A program made the translations under genes and the position numbers. The notes beneath the pieces are model-generated. The model worked only from the letters and a program-made list of their open reading frames with translations, had not been told where the DNA came from and ran no database searches. This document shows, one piece after another, positions 15,859 through 24,866 of a stretch of 64,000 nucleotides of DNA. The stretch covers positions 1-64,000 of the forward strand of contig NZ_JBHSIS010000010.1 in the NCBI RefSeq assembly GCF_042653545.1, given 5' to 3'. Numbering within the stretch: the first letter of the stretch is position 1; each line of letters begins with the position of its first letter. The stretch comes from Actinophytocola glycyrrhizae. GTDB taxonomy: Bacteria > Actinomycetota > Actinomycetes > Mycobacteriales > Pseudonocardiaceae.

Positions 15859-17205
15859 TCAGCTGGGTGTCGGACCGGACAACCTGCCCGAGAAGGACAC
15901 CGCCGGCGTGCACTTGCCCGTCGCCGGTGCGGGCGCACCGGGCAGCTGGCAGCTGACCTCCACGGTCAGCGGCTGGTCGGGGCTGAACGTCCACGGCTCC
16001 AGGAAGTGGAAGTCCATGTCCCGGAAGTTCTGCAGGCCGGTCGCGTACAGCACGTCGTCGCCGCGCTTGATCGCGAGCGTGCCGCTGTCACCGCGCGGGT
16101 TCTGCAGGATGATGTCGGTCAGCACCAGCGTCTTGTCGGCCGGGATCACGCCGTCCGGCACGGTGAACGACTCGAACTCGGCCGGGTCGGGCTGTGCGTC
16201 CGCGTCGGTCGTGATCCGGAAGTCCACAGCGGACCCGTTCGAGATGTCCACGCCCTGGTCGTCGGTGGTCGCGCCGCGGCCACCCGCACCCGCCGCGCCG
16301 GCACCGGCACCACCGCCCGCGGCCATCTCGTCGACCTTCTTCGCCGCGGAGTTGGCCTTCTCCTCCGCCGCCACGGCACGCCGCTCGGCCAGGTTCGCCT
16401 GCTCCTGCAGCTCGGCCTGCGCCTCCTCGGCCGCGGACTTGCCTGCCTCCCGCGCCGCGGTCTGCACGGTCGGCTTGACGAGCGTGAACCACAGCACCGC
16501 GAGCACGACCGCGGCGGCGAGCACCGTGGCGGCCGCGGGCAGCAGCCACTTCGGCAGCATCTGCTGCTGCACGACCGTGCCGTCCATGTTGACCGGCGGC
16601 TGGTCCGGCGCGAGTGCGGTGACCCCGAACGGCAGCCGCTTGTCCGGCCCGCGCAGGAACCGGTCGTACGGCTTGGCGCGGAGCTTCAGGAACGCCGACG
16701 TGCCCGGCTGCACGGTGAGCGTGCTGTGGTCCAGCGACAGCTTCAGCTGCTCCTCCGGGTCGTTCGTGACGACCTCGACCGGGATCGGGTAGTTGCCGGA
16801 GTTCTCGACGACGACCTCGTGCACGGCCCTGGTGCGGCACCGCGACGACTTCGGCGAGAGCTCCAGCTGGAGGTCCATGAACGGCTCGACGTCGACCGCG
16901 CCCTCGGCGACCGACGAGTTCGGCGGGTCCTCGCGGGAGAGCACCCGCACGCCGAACGGCACCTGCCCGGCGGGCACCGACGAGTTCCGTGGCGGCGTGA
17001 ACCGGACGGTGACCTCGCCGTCCTGCCCCGGCATCAGGTTCATGACGCGCGGGGTGACCTCGGCCCACTCCCGAGAATCACCGACGATGTCCATAGTGAA
17101 CTGGTCGACCAGCGTGCCGTTGTTCCGCACCAGGACCGTCGCCTCGACCGCCTGACCCGGAGTCACGGACAGCTGCCTGCTCGCCAGCGACGTGGTAGCT
17201 CCCAT
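15859..17205 (-). CDS. COG1470-like membrane protein next to the eCIS locus
   Basis: A 448-residue protein. Residues 1-215 form two Ig-like beta-domains (VRNNGTLVDQF, VVENSGNYPIPVEV) of the type annotated COG1470 or 'hydrolytic protein'. Then come a membrane span (about 220-242), an alanine/glutamate coiled coil to about 300, a glycine-rich linker, and a C-terminal beta-domain with two cysteines (about 428 and 438). There is no signal peptide, so the N-terminal domains probably face the cytoplasm. Similar proteins occur with actinobacterial eCIS genes. It is divergent from the large secreted protein at 17382. Confidence 0.75.
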   Translation of the reverse strand: MGATTSLASRQLSVTPGQAVEATVLVRNNGTLVDQFTMDIVGDSREWAEVTPRVMNLMPGQDGEVTVRFTPPRNSSVPAGQVPFGVRVLSREDPPNSSVAEGAVDVEPFMDLQLELSPKSSRCRTRAVHEVVVENSGNYPIPVEVVTNDPEEQLKLSLDHSTLTVQPGTSAFLKLRAKPYDRFLRGPDKRLPFGVTALAPDQPPVNMDGTVVQQQMLPKWLLPAAATVLAAAVVLAVLWFTLVKPTVQTAAREAGKSAAEEAQAELQEQANLAERRAVAAEEKANSAAKKVDEMAAGGGAGAGAAGAGGRGATTDDQGVDISNGSAVDFRITTDADAQPDPAEFESFTVPDGVIPADKTLVLTDIILQNPRGDSGTLAIKRGDDVLYATGLQNFRDMDFHFLEPWTFSPDQPLTVEVSCQLPGAPAPATGKCTPAVSFSGRLSGPTPS

Positions 17206-17381
17206 GGAAGAGCAGTGTCACGAGATACGGCGGCCAGGACAGCTTGCGCGGGGGAGTGTGGCGGGGCGGCACGGGCTGCCCGATCGGGCGCGCCCGGGCG
17301 TCCACTACGCCACCCGCACGCCGGGGCCGGTGCCACCCGATCCCCCATACGGTCAGGCGCGGTGAGTCTTGGAGGTCCCCC
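17206..17381. promoter_or_regulatory. Divergent promoter region
   Basis: The 176-base spacer between the COG1470-like gene and the secreted anchor-domain gene must hold both promoters. A GGAGG at 17371 serves the plus-strand GTG. I see no strong -35/-10 pair or palindrome. Confidence 0.4.
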
Positions 17382-20111
17382 GTGCCCGAATCCCTGCTCC
17401 GCGGCAAGCGTGCCGTCGCCGTGGCCATCGCCGCGACACTGGTCGGCGTTTCCGCCGCGGTGTTGCTGTCCGGTCAGAACACGCAGGCGCGTGCCGCTGC
17501 CGCGCCCGGCGCCACCGTGCGCGCGTCCGTCTCCGACGACGGCGCCCGCAGCGGCGGCGCGAACTCGGAGCTGTCCTCGGACGGCACTGCCGTCGTCTTC
17601 ACGAGCTACGCGCGACTGGACGAACTTTCCAACGACGGCAACGAGGCGGTGTACCTGCGTGACCTGCGCAACGGCCGCACGGTGCTGATCAGCCGCGGTC
17701 AACTGGTGCGCCCGGCCGAGCCGGAGCCGACCACGGCACCGCCGACCACGACCACCACCGAGCCGACCTTCGAGCCGCCGGGGCTCGCCGGGGAACCGCT
17801 GGTGTCGCTGAACGGCCGGCGTCAGGAACTCGAGTACCGCGAGGTGCCGCCGAACCGCGGCAGCACCGACCCGACGGTGTCGGCGGACGGTCGCTTCGTC
17901 GCGTTCATCACCCGCGCCGACAACATCCTCGCCGAGGACGACGACAGCGACCAGGACCTGCTGGTGTGCGACCGCGACCCGGACGGCGACGGCGAGTTCG
18001 ACGAGGAACGCGAGAACGGCGAGCTCGACTACCGGTACTTCCGCGTCAACGAGCCGCAGTGGGTGGAGGGCGACGGCGGCCAGTACCGCAGCGACTACCC
18101 GCTGCGGCCCAAGCTCGCCGACGACGCGAGCCGGGTCGTGTGGGAGGACGAGCTCACCGACGACAACGGCAACTACTACCAGGTCGTGCGGACCGCCGTG
18201 CTCACCCCGGCAGGCGCGGGCCCGGCCGAGGTCCTCGGCACACCGCTCGGTGCGCTGCAACCGACCCACCAGGAGCAGCCGGACGTGTCGGCCGACGGCC
18301 GGTTCGTGGTGCTCGTCGCGGACTACGTGCGGCAGGAGGGCGGCGGCGAGTTCCCCGTCCACATCCCGTTCAACGCGGTGGTCCGCAAGGACACCGTGAC
18401 CGGCGCGGTGGCCCGCGTCGACCTCGACGTGCAGACCACACCCGAGGAGCCCGCGCCGCTGTCGGCCGACGAGTCGGTGCACCTCGCGGCGCCCGCGATC
18501 GCCGGCGACGGCGGCACGGTCGCGTTCGAGGCGGAGGAGTACCAGAACAACTGCTCCGCGGGTGACTGCTGGCGCTCGGTCGCCGACCAGCCGACCGTGT
18601 ACGTGGTGCGCGTGGCCGAGGACGGCACACCGGTCGACTCCGCCATCGGGTCGCGGGACAACGAGAACGAGGCCGTCAACGGCTTCCGCCCCGCGCTGTC
18701 CGGCGACGGCCGGTTCCTCGCGTTCACCACCGACAACGCGGGCGCGCACGACGGCGTCGACACCCCCGCCGAGTACAGCTGCCGCAACGACGACTCGCCG
18801 TACTTCGAGCAGAACGCACTGCCACCGGTCACCGACGAGCGGAGCAGGCGGGTCGTGTGCCAGGTCGTGGTGCGGGACCTCGTGGTCGACCGGCAGCGGC
18901 TCGTCGCCGAGCAGCCGAGACTGCCCGGCACGCTCGCGTCGCCGGGCACCGGGCTGGACTGCGCCGAGGAGCTGCCCGAGGGCGCGACGTGCGGCGGCGA
19001 CGGCGACTCGCCGCCGTACGGTTCGACCGCGCCGTCGTTGTCGGGCAACGGTTCCACCCTCGCCCACGACTCGGTGGCCACCGACCTGGTGCCGGAACTG
19101 GTGGACGGCAACGAACAGACCGACGTGTTCGTGCGGACGTTCCGGCCGGAGCTGCGTGCGGCCCCCACGCCGCTCGAGTTCGGCGAGGTGACGGTCGGCG
19201 ACACGCTCGACCGGGTGGTGCGGTTCGACCACGCCGGTTTCGGCCCGCTCGTGGTGACCGAGCTGACGGTCGAGGGCTCCACGGAGTTCGCGGTCGGCGC
19301 GCAGACCTGCACCGGCCCGGAAACCGTCGTGCTGCAGCAGACCGGCAACTGCGAGGTGTCCGTGACGTTCACCCCGGACACCGAGGGGGAACGGACCGGC
19401 ACGCTGGTGGTGCGGCTGCGCGACGGCCGCGAGTTCACGGTCCCGTTGCGCGGCACCGGTTTCGAGGAGGAGATCCCGCCGGCGGACGCCCGGTTCGCGG
19501 CGAGCCCGGACCCGCTGGACTTCGGTGACCGGCTGCTGCTGTCGGAGAACCCGGCGCAGGCGGTGACGGTGACCAACACGGGTGGCACGGACCTGACGGT
19601 GACCGGGGTCGGCGTGGTGCCGGCCGGTGACTTCACGGTCGAGTCGGACACGTGCACGGACACCCCGGTGCCGCCGGACGGGACATGCCAGGTGACGGTC
19701 CGGTTCTCACCTCGGGCGTCGGGCCCGAGGGCCGCGGTGCTGCGCTTCACAGACGACGTGCCGGACGGCACCCCGCACCTGATCGGACTCGCGGGCACCG
19801 GCAGCACCCCGGCCGTGGAGATCTCCCCCGGCGTGAGCCAGCCGGGCCGCACGATCACCGTGCGCGGCATCGGCTTCGCACCGAACCTCCCCGTGACGAT
19901 CGTCGTCACCGGTTCGGTGGAGCGGGCCACCGCCGTGCCCGACGACACGGGCGCGTTCGACAGGACCATGCTGATCATGCCAAGGTCCCCGATCGGCACC
20001 CACCCGGTGGTCGCGACCATCGACGGCACCGACCCGCCCATCGCGGCGGCCAAACCGGTGCTGATCGTGTCCCCGTCGGTCAGCCCGGCCGACTTCGTGG
20101 TCCGGAACTGA
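17382..20111 (+). CDS. Large exported PD40/choice-of-anchor-D protein
   Basis: A 909-residue protein starting at GTG 17382 after GGAGG. An N-terminal hydrophobic segment (about 10-30) acts as signal or anchor. Residues about 50-580 contain TolB/PD40-like propeller repeats, marked by recurring SADGRFVAF/SGDGRFLAF motifs, and several cysteines. Residues about 590-810 hold two choice-of-anchor-D Ig-like domains (PLEFGEVTVGDTL, PLDFGDRLLLSE), and the end is an IPT-like domain. It should be displayed on or released from the cell surface. It lies beyond the end of the eCIS operon with its own terminator; a link to the particle is inference. Confidence 0.75.
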   Translation: MPESLLRGKRAVAVAIAATLVGVSAAVLLSGQNTQARAAAAPGATVRASVSDDGARSGGANSELSSDGTAVVFTSYARLDELSNDGNEAVYLRDLRNGRTVLISRGQLVRPAEPEPTTAPPTTTTTEPTFEPPGLAGEPLVSLNGRRQELEYREVPPNRGSTDPTVSADGRFVAFITRADNILAEDDDSDQDLLVCDRDPDGDGEFDEERENGELDYRYFRVNEPQWVEGDGGQYRSDYPLRPKLADDASRVVWEDELTDDNGNYYQVVRTAVLTPAGAGPAEVLGTPLGALQPTHQEQPDVSADGRFVVLVADYVRQEGGGEFPVHIPFNAVVRKDTVTGAVARVDLDVQTTPEEPAPLSADESVHLAAPAIAGDGGTVAFEAEEYQNNCSAGDCWRSVADQPTVYVVRVAEDGTPVDSAIGSRDNENEAVNGFRPALSGDGRFLAFTTDNAGAHDGVDTPAEYSCRNDDSPYFEQNALPPVTDERSRRVVCQVVVRDLVVDRQRLVAEQPRLPGTLASPGTGLDCAEELPEGATCGGDGDSPPYGSTAPSLSGNGSTLAHDSVATDLVPELVDGNEQTDVFVRTFRPELRAAPTPLEFGEVTVGDTLDRVVRFDHAGFGPLVVTELTVEGSTEFAVGAQTCTGPETVVLQQTGNCEVSVTFTPDTEGERTGTLVVRLRDGREFTVPLRGTGFEEEIPPADARFAASPDPLDFGDRLLLSENPAQAVTVTNTGGTDLTVTGVGVVPAGDFTVESDTCTDTPVPPDGTCQVTVRFSPRASGPRAAVLRFTDDVPDGTPHLIGLAGTGSTPAVEISPGVSQPGRTITVRGIGFAPNLPVTIVVTGSVERATAVPDDTGAFDRTMLIMPRSPIGTHPVVATIDGTDPPIAAAKPVLIVSPSVSPADFVVRN

Positions 20112-20118
20112 CCGCGGC

Positions 20119-20146
20119 GCGGTGGCGGGTGATCTCCCGCCACCGC
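20119..20146. terminator. Terminator after the anchor-domain gene
   Basis: Perfect 11-bp stem GCGGTGGCGGG/CCCGCCACCGC with a 6-base loop, beginning 8 bases after the stop at 20111. Confidence 0.85.
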
Positions 20147-20531
20147 ACCGCCCGCGGTACGGACCTGCCTGCGCGCCCGCACGATCTCCTCGCCCGACTC
20201 CTCCACGGCAGCCCGCGCCGTCCTCGGCTCGCCAGCCGCGCACACTCCCTCCAGGTGACCGAGCAGCACCTGGTCTCGCGCGTCGGCGGGGAATACGGGC
20301 CCCCGCGGAGCACCGGGTGAGCGGCCGCCCGGCCCGACGAACCGCGCCGACGGCATCGGTACCCGAGATCGCGCGAGGCCACCTCGGGCTGTGGGTGTTC
20401 CTCGCCGACGTGGCGGACGGGGCGATGCACGGCCGGGTCGCCGACCTGGCGCAGGCACGGTTGTTCAAGATGCCGAACATGATCGAGGACGATCTCGCCT
20501 GCAGGGCAGGCTGTCTGACTGGTCGCCGCTT

Positions 20532-20553
20532 CCCCCCCCCCCCCCCCCCCCCC
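20532..20553. repeat. Homopolymer run of 22 C
   Basis: An uninterrupted run of 22 C in non-coding sequence. Runs this long are unstable in replication and are also hard for sequencers, so its exact length is uncertain. Confidence 0.9.
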
Positions 20554-20624
20554 GAGGATGACCGGGGCACGCCGGACGACACGGCGTCCCCGCGCTGCTC
20601 CTCGGCTCGGGCGCGCTCACGGCG

Positions 20625-20658
20625 GCGGCCGCCACGACCAAGGTGGTCGGGCGGCCGC
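20625..20658. terminator. Terminator of the eCIS operon
   Basis: A stem of GCGGCCGCC/GGCGGCCGC plus CGACCA/TGGTCG, with one bulged A and a 3-base loop. It lies 22 bases past the stop of the last eCIS operon gene on the minus strand. Confidence 0.75.
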
Positions 20659-20680
20659 GGCGCTGCTCGGGTGAGCCCGC

Positions 20681-22375
20681 CTACACCTCCTCGAAGAACT
20701 CGAACTCGCTGACTGCCAGGGTGTTGCCGGTGACCGACTTGAACGTCGACACCACGTGGATCTCCACGCTGGACACGCCGTCGCCGTTCTCGATCTCCAG
20801 TGTCTGCGGGTCGGGCAGGTCCTGGAGGTCGACGTCGGTCGTCTTGCCGGTGGAGAACACGAGGTGCAGCTTCTGCGCGCGGGCGGTGGCCTTGAAGTCA
20901 CCGCCGTCCCCGTTGTGGACGATGATCCGCGCGAGGTTCACCGTGCGGTCGAACTTCACCACCATGTTCGGCTCCACGCCATCCATCGGCGCCGCCCAGA
21001 AGCTGTCGGACGCACCGTCCACCGCCAGGTTGGCGGGATGGCCGGGCAACGCGACGGAGGCGACCGGCGCCTCGGCCGCGGACACCGGCACGTACTGGGG
21101 GAAGATGAGCCGCTCGACGGTGCCCTTCGCCTCGGCCGTGCGCTCGTTCACCCAGGCGCGGAAGGGCGCGAACAGCCCGTACGCGACGCCGCCCAGGATC
21201 AGTGCGATCGCGACCGCCCTGCGCACGACCCTGAACGTCGAACTGACGGCGGCGCCGAGCCTGCTCTTGCCGCCCCGGCCCCGGCGCTTGGCGCGTTCGC
21301 CCGCCTTGCGGACCTTCGCGCCGCGGCGCGGCAGCAGTTTGCGCCACCACGGTGTCCTGACCACGTCCGCAGCGGCCAGCGACGTGCCGCAGCGGCTGCA
21401 GAACTTGCGGGTGGGCGGGTTGCCCTCGCCGCATTCGCCGCAGACCAGTTCGCCGGGCTGGAGCTTCTTGGTGGGCGGCTGTTTGCGGACCTGCGGTGGT
21501 TTCTTCTGCGCTTCCTGGGGGACGACCGCGTCGGGTTGCGTGGTCGCCGTCCCGGTGACGGGGGTGACGAGTTCCCTGGCCTCGGCTTCGGTCGCCTTGG
21601 GTTTGGCGGGCGGCGGCGGCAGCGCGGGGCCTGACGCCACCGGCCCCGTGCCCGGCCCGCCGGGGGGCGGGGGCGGGGGCGGTGGCGGGGGCGGCTTCGG
21701 CGGAGCCGTGGCCGCAGCACCCGGTGGCGGCGGGGGCTTCGGCGGGGCACCTGGAGGCGGCGGCGGTTTCGGCGGAGCAGCCGTCCCGCCAGGAGGCGGC
21801 GGCGGGGCACCCGGAGGTGGTGGCGGTTTCGGCGGCGCCCCGCTCGGCGGCGCAGGTGGCGCGCCCGGCGGAGGCGGGGGCTTCGGCGGGGCCGCGGCCG
21901 CGCCAGGAGGCGAGGGCGGTGCGCCCGGCGGAGGCGGGGGCTTCGGCGGGGCCGCGGCCGCGCCAGGAGGCGAGGGCGGTGCGCCCGGCGGTGGCGGCGG
22001 TTTCGGCGCACCGGGAGGCGGTGGTGGCTTGGGTGGTCCGGGCGGGGGCGGTGGGCCACCCGCACCCGGTGGTTTCGGCGGCCCGGGGGGCGCGGGCTTC
22101 GCGCCGGGCGGTCCCGGCGGACCACCACCCGGACGACCGGGCATGCCCGGCTTCGCCTGGGTCTGTACCGGTTCCCGGTTGCCGACGTCCAGGTACAGCA
22201 CCGACTGCAGCCGGGAGAGCCAGCCGCGTTTCGGCGCGTCCTCTTCCTCCTCCTTGGGCGCGGCGGGCACGGGAGCGGGTGCCAGCTTCTCCCCCGTCCA
22301 CTCGAGGAAGGCCCCGCACGAACCACAGAACGCGTCGGTTTCCTTGTTGTGGAAACCGCACGTCTTGCACACCAT
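20681..22375 (-). CDS. Zinc-ribbon, proline-rich, membrane-anchored protein with discoidin-like domain
   Basis: A 564-residue protein. Residues 1-22 are a zinc ribbon (Cys3, Cys6, Cys17, Cys20). A very proline/glycine/alanine-rich region covers about 75-250, a second zinc ribbon (CGECG...CSRCG) lies near 311-330, a single membrane span at about 385-405, and a discoidin/NADase-type glycan-binding domain at about 425-564. By the positive-inside rule the zinc ribbons face the cytoplasm and the C-terminal domain the cell wall. This architecture resembles CisA, reported to attach Streptomyces contractile particles to the membrane. Its ATG overlaps the tail-protein-I stop, so it belongs to the operon. 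Confidence 0.8.
   Translation of the reverse strand: MVCKTCGFHNKETDAFCGSCGAFLEWTGEKLAPAPVPAAPKEEEEDAPKRGWLSRLQSVLYLDVGNREPVQTQAKPGMPGRPGGGPPGPPGAKPAPPGPPKPPGAGGPPPPPGPPKPPPPPGAPKPPPPPGAPPSPPGAAAAPPKPPPPPGAPPSPPGAAAAPPKPPPPPGAPPAPPSGAPPKPPPPPGAPPPPPGGTAAPPKPPPPPGAPPKPPPPPGAAATAPPKPPPPPPPPPPPGGPGTGPVASGPALPPPPAKPKATEAEARELVTPVTGTATTQPDAVVPQEAQKKPPQVRKQPPTKKLQPGELVCGECGEGNPPTRKFCSRCGTSLAAADVVRTPWWRKLLPRRGAKVRKAGERAKRRGRGGKSRLGAAVSSTFRVVRRAVAIALILGGVAYGLFAPFRAWVNERTAEAKGTVERLIFPQYVPVSAAEAPVASVALPGHPANLAVDGASDSFWAAPMDGVEPNMVVKFDRTVNLARIIVHNGDGGDFKATARAQKLHLVFSTGKTTDVDLQDLPDPQTLEIENGDGVSSVEIHVVSTFKSVTGNTLAVSEFEFFEEV
21861..21991. repeat. 60-bp perfect tandem repeat inside the proline-rich region
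   Basis: A 60-base unit occurs twice in exact tandem (21861-21920 and 21921-21980), followed by 11 bases of a third copy. Each unit encodes 20 residues of the PPKPPPPPGAPPSPPGAAAA type. Perfect identity implies recent duplication and possible length variation between strains. Confidence 0.85.
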
Positions 22376-22914
22376 CACGGTCGGTCCACCTCCACTCTGT
22401 GTGCCACGTGTGCCGGCTTCGCGGCGGCCACCGCGGAGTCGACGAGGTCCATCGGCACGGTCGCCGGGTCGTGCACCCTGATCCGGACCGCGAGCCGGGG
22501 GGACGCCTCGCCCGGCATCTCGCCGCCGGGGTTCTTCGACCAGGCGACGCCGCCGCTGTCGGCGACCTCCACGCGGCCGCCGGTGAGCACCTGCAGGTTC
22601 GCGCGCAGGCCGGCCACCGTGCCGCGCATGCGGTACATCTCCACCGCCGTGGCGACCACGGCACGACGGCGTTCGATCGGCCAGCCCTCCTCGAGGGAGA
22701 TGCCGACCCAGCCCGCGATCCACTCGAGGAAGTCCTCCGGCGCGAGGTACGGGTCGAAGTAGTCCACCAGGCAGTCCAAAGTAGACAAGACCGGTGCCAG
22801 CACGTCGTCGAAGCCGCCGACGAACCGGTCCGCGAACTCGTCCTCCTGGTACACCGCGGGCAGCATCCTGATGAACGGCGACGCGTTCGCCATGCCTGCC
22901 ACCATGCCGCGCAT
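22375..22914 (-). CDS. eCIS tail protein I (baseplate wedge)
   Basis: A 179-residue protein of the phage tail protein I / P2 gpI-like family, recognised by FIRMLPAVYQEDEFADRF at 15-32 and DPYLAPEDFLEWIAGWVG at 54-71. With baseplate J it forms the wedge that links hub and sheath. Its start overlaps the baseplate J stop and its stop overlaps the start of the membrane-anchor gene (both TGATG). The open frame extends far upstream, but MRGMVAG at 22914 is the sensible start. Confidence 0.88.
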   Translation of the reverse strand: MRGMVAGMANASPFIRMLPAVYQEDEFADRFVGGFDDVLAPVLSTLDCLVDYFDPYLAPEDFLEWIAGWVGISLEEGWPIERRRAVVATAVEMYRMRGTVAGLRANLQVLTGGRVEVADSGGVAWSKNPGGEMPGEASPRLAVRIRVHDPATVPMDLVDSAVAAAKPAHVAHRVEVDRP

Positions 22915-24866
22915 CAGTGGTCCTCCACCTTCACGTGGTGCTCGAACGAGAAGATGAGGCTGTGCCGGTCGACGTCGAGCCGTTGCGCCTCCTCGCCCCG
23001 CTCGCCGGTCACCGGGTTGGCGCCGAACAGCCGCACGTCCTCCACCAGGTCGACGCCGCGCACCCGTTGCAGCAGCGCGTACACGTCCCCGGCCTGCACC
23101 GGCCTGCCGAACTCCCAGCCGCGGCCGTCGCGGCCCCCGCTGATCGGGTTCAGGTACCCGTACAGCGCGGCCAGCGCGTCCGCGCGGACGCGTGCCTTGT
23201 CCAGCCGCGGCCGCGCGATGATCCGCGCCACCACCGTCACGCCCCGGTACCTCGGCGGCGACACCAGCACCCGCGTGCCGATCAGCCGCACCTCGTCGAG
23301 CCGCTCGGAGATCCGCCGCAGCGTCGCCTCCTCCGGCACCAGCTCGGCGAAGTCGATCCGGCCGTCGACCTCCGCGGCCGCGGGCACGATCAGCACCCGC
23401 ACCGAGCCGGGGTCGGTGTCCTCGTCGCCCGCGGTCACGCAGCGCACGCGGGCCACGTCCGGCGCGGCCTCCTGCGTGATGGCCTCGTAGTCCTCCGCGG
23501 TGACGGCGCGGCTCCTCGTGCGCAGCAGGATCGGGCCGCGGGCCTTCGCCTCCTCGACGCTCTCGCCGTCGACCCCGCCCCACGCGGCCTCGATGTTCTC
23601 CACCCGCGACACGAACGGGATGGACGACTTCAGCGTCCGGATCGCGCCCTTGCCGACGTTGCCGACCCGGCCGCCGCCGGTGGCGTAGCGGCGCAGCCGG
23701 ATCGTCGACCCGTACGGCGGCACCGCACCGTACTGCCGAAGACCGCCGTCCGGCTCGCGGATCGCTGGTCCGAAGTGGATGGTGCCGGACGTGCCGTCGA
23801 GGATGTAGTGCCGGTCCGCGGGCCCGCTGCCCGCGAAGCTGTGGACCGGGGTCCACTCCTGCCAGCCCTCCTCGGACATGGACTCGAGCAGGACATCGCC
23901 CGCGCCGATCACGACCGGGTGCCGCGAGGTGCGGAACTCCTGGCCCGCCACGCCTTCGGAGTCGCCGAGCACCTCCTCCTCGACGATCTCGCAGTGCTTC
24001 GCCTCGACGGTGCCGCCGATCGTGCTGGCCGACAACGCGGTCAGCAGCGGCGAAGCCTGGTAGGTCGGCCAGTCCTGCCCGACCTCGATCACCCGTGCGC
24101 GCAACCAGCCCGCCGCGGTGCCACCGAGCACCGCCGACTCGTGGTCGGAGGGCACGTGGACGTGCACCTCACCGGTCGTGTTCAGCGCACCCGTCCCGTC
24201 GGTGCTGACCACGCATCCGCGCCACTCCCTGCCGTTCCACGCCTCCCAGACCAGCGGCGGGTGGTCCGGGTGCACGCCGACACCCTCGACGCGGCAGTCG
24301 AAGTCCAGTCGCACCACACAGTTCGGCACCGGGTCGGACAGGCCGATGAGCACCGCGTCACCCGGGCTCGGCACGTCGGAGAACGCCTGGAACGACTGGC
24401 CCATCTTCAGCTCGTCGGTCCGGTCGACCTGCGCGTCGGCCGCGCAGGCGCGGGTCGCGACGTGGTTCAGGGCGCACGGCACGATCCGCAGGTCCGCGCC
24501 GGTGGCGAACACGATCGACTCGTCGGTCTCGGTGCGCAGCGTCGCGACGCCGGTGCCCATCGGCACCCCGACCGGGGTGATCGCGGGCGCGGACAGCCAG
24601 AACGTGACGTCGGCCTGCGCCGGGGTCGCGGGGATCAGCCGCAACCCGATCAGTTCGAGGAACTTCACGTACAGCCGGTCCGGTACCTGGTTGAGGCGGA
24701 ACAGCAGCTGGTCGGTCATGAACGCGAACGTCTCGATCAGCGTGACGCCGGGGTCGGACACGTTGTGGTCCGTCCACTCCGGGCACCGGCGCATGACCAT
24801 GCGTTTCGCGTCGTCCACCAGGTCCTGGAACCGGCGGTCATCGAGGTTCGGGGCAGGCAGCGCCAT
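22914..24866 (-). CDS. eCIS baseplate J-like protein
   Basis: A 650-residue putative baseplate assembly protein. The N-terminal MALPAPNLDDRRFQDLVDDAKR and the nearby DHNVSDPGVTLIETFAFMTDQLLFRLNQ stretch (written here as two parts of residues 1-62) are characteristic of the eCIS/phage baseplate J-like family, as are later TAEDYEAI and VLIVPAAAEVDG stretches. It forms the baseplate wedge with gp25 and tail protein I. TGATG overlaps join it to both neighbours. Confidence 0.92.
   Translation of the reverse strand: MALPAPNLDDRRFQDLVDDAKRMVMRRCPEWTDHNVSDPGVTLIETFAFMTDQLLFRLNQVPDRLYVKFLELIGLRLIPATPAQADVTFWLSAPAITPVGVPMGTGVATLRTETDESIVFATGADLRIVPCALNHVATRACAADAQVDRTDELKMGQSFQAFSDVPSPGDAVLIGLSDPVPNCVVRLDFDCRVEGVGVHPDHPPLVWEAWNGREWRGCVVSTDGTGALNTTGEVHVHVPSDHESAVLGGTAAGWLRARVIEVGQDWPTYQASPLLTALSASTIGGTVEAKHCEIVEEEVLGDSEGVAGQEFRTSRHPVVIGAGDVLLESMSEEGWQEWTPVHSFAGSGPADRHYILDGTSGTIHFGPAIREPDGGLRQYGAVPPYGSTIRLRRYATGGGRVGNVGKGAIRTLKSSIPFVSRVENIEAAWGGVDGESVEEAKARGPILLRTRSRAVTAEDYEAITQEAAPDVARVRCVTAGDEDTDPGSVRVLIVPAAAEVDGRIDFAELVPEEATLRRISERLDEVRLIGTRVLVSPPRYRGVTVVARIIARPRLDKARVRADALAALYGYLNPISGGRDGRGWEFGRPVQAGDVYALLQRVRGVDLVEDVRLFGANPVTGERGEEAQRLDVDRHSLIFSFEHHVKVEDH

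Larger units (their letters stand above)
20112..20680. other. Degenerate intergenic region with poly-C tract
   Basis: This gap between convergent genes holds a terminator for each side (20119-20146 and 20625-20658) and a run of 22 cytosines (20532-20553). Several short frames are open on both strands, but none carries a recognisable domain or clear start, so at most they are gene remnants. Confidence 0.6.

Noticed and set aside
20122..20712. Open frames through the poly-C gap, including a stretch ending ALTAAAATTKVVGRPRR
   Set aside because: Apparent protein character comes from the terminator hairpin and alanine-rich GC background; no start, domain or conserved motif supports a gene.
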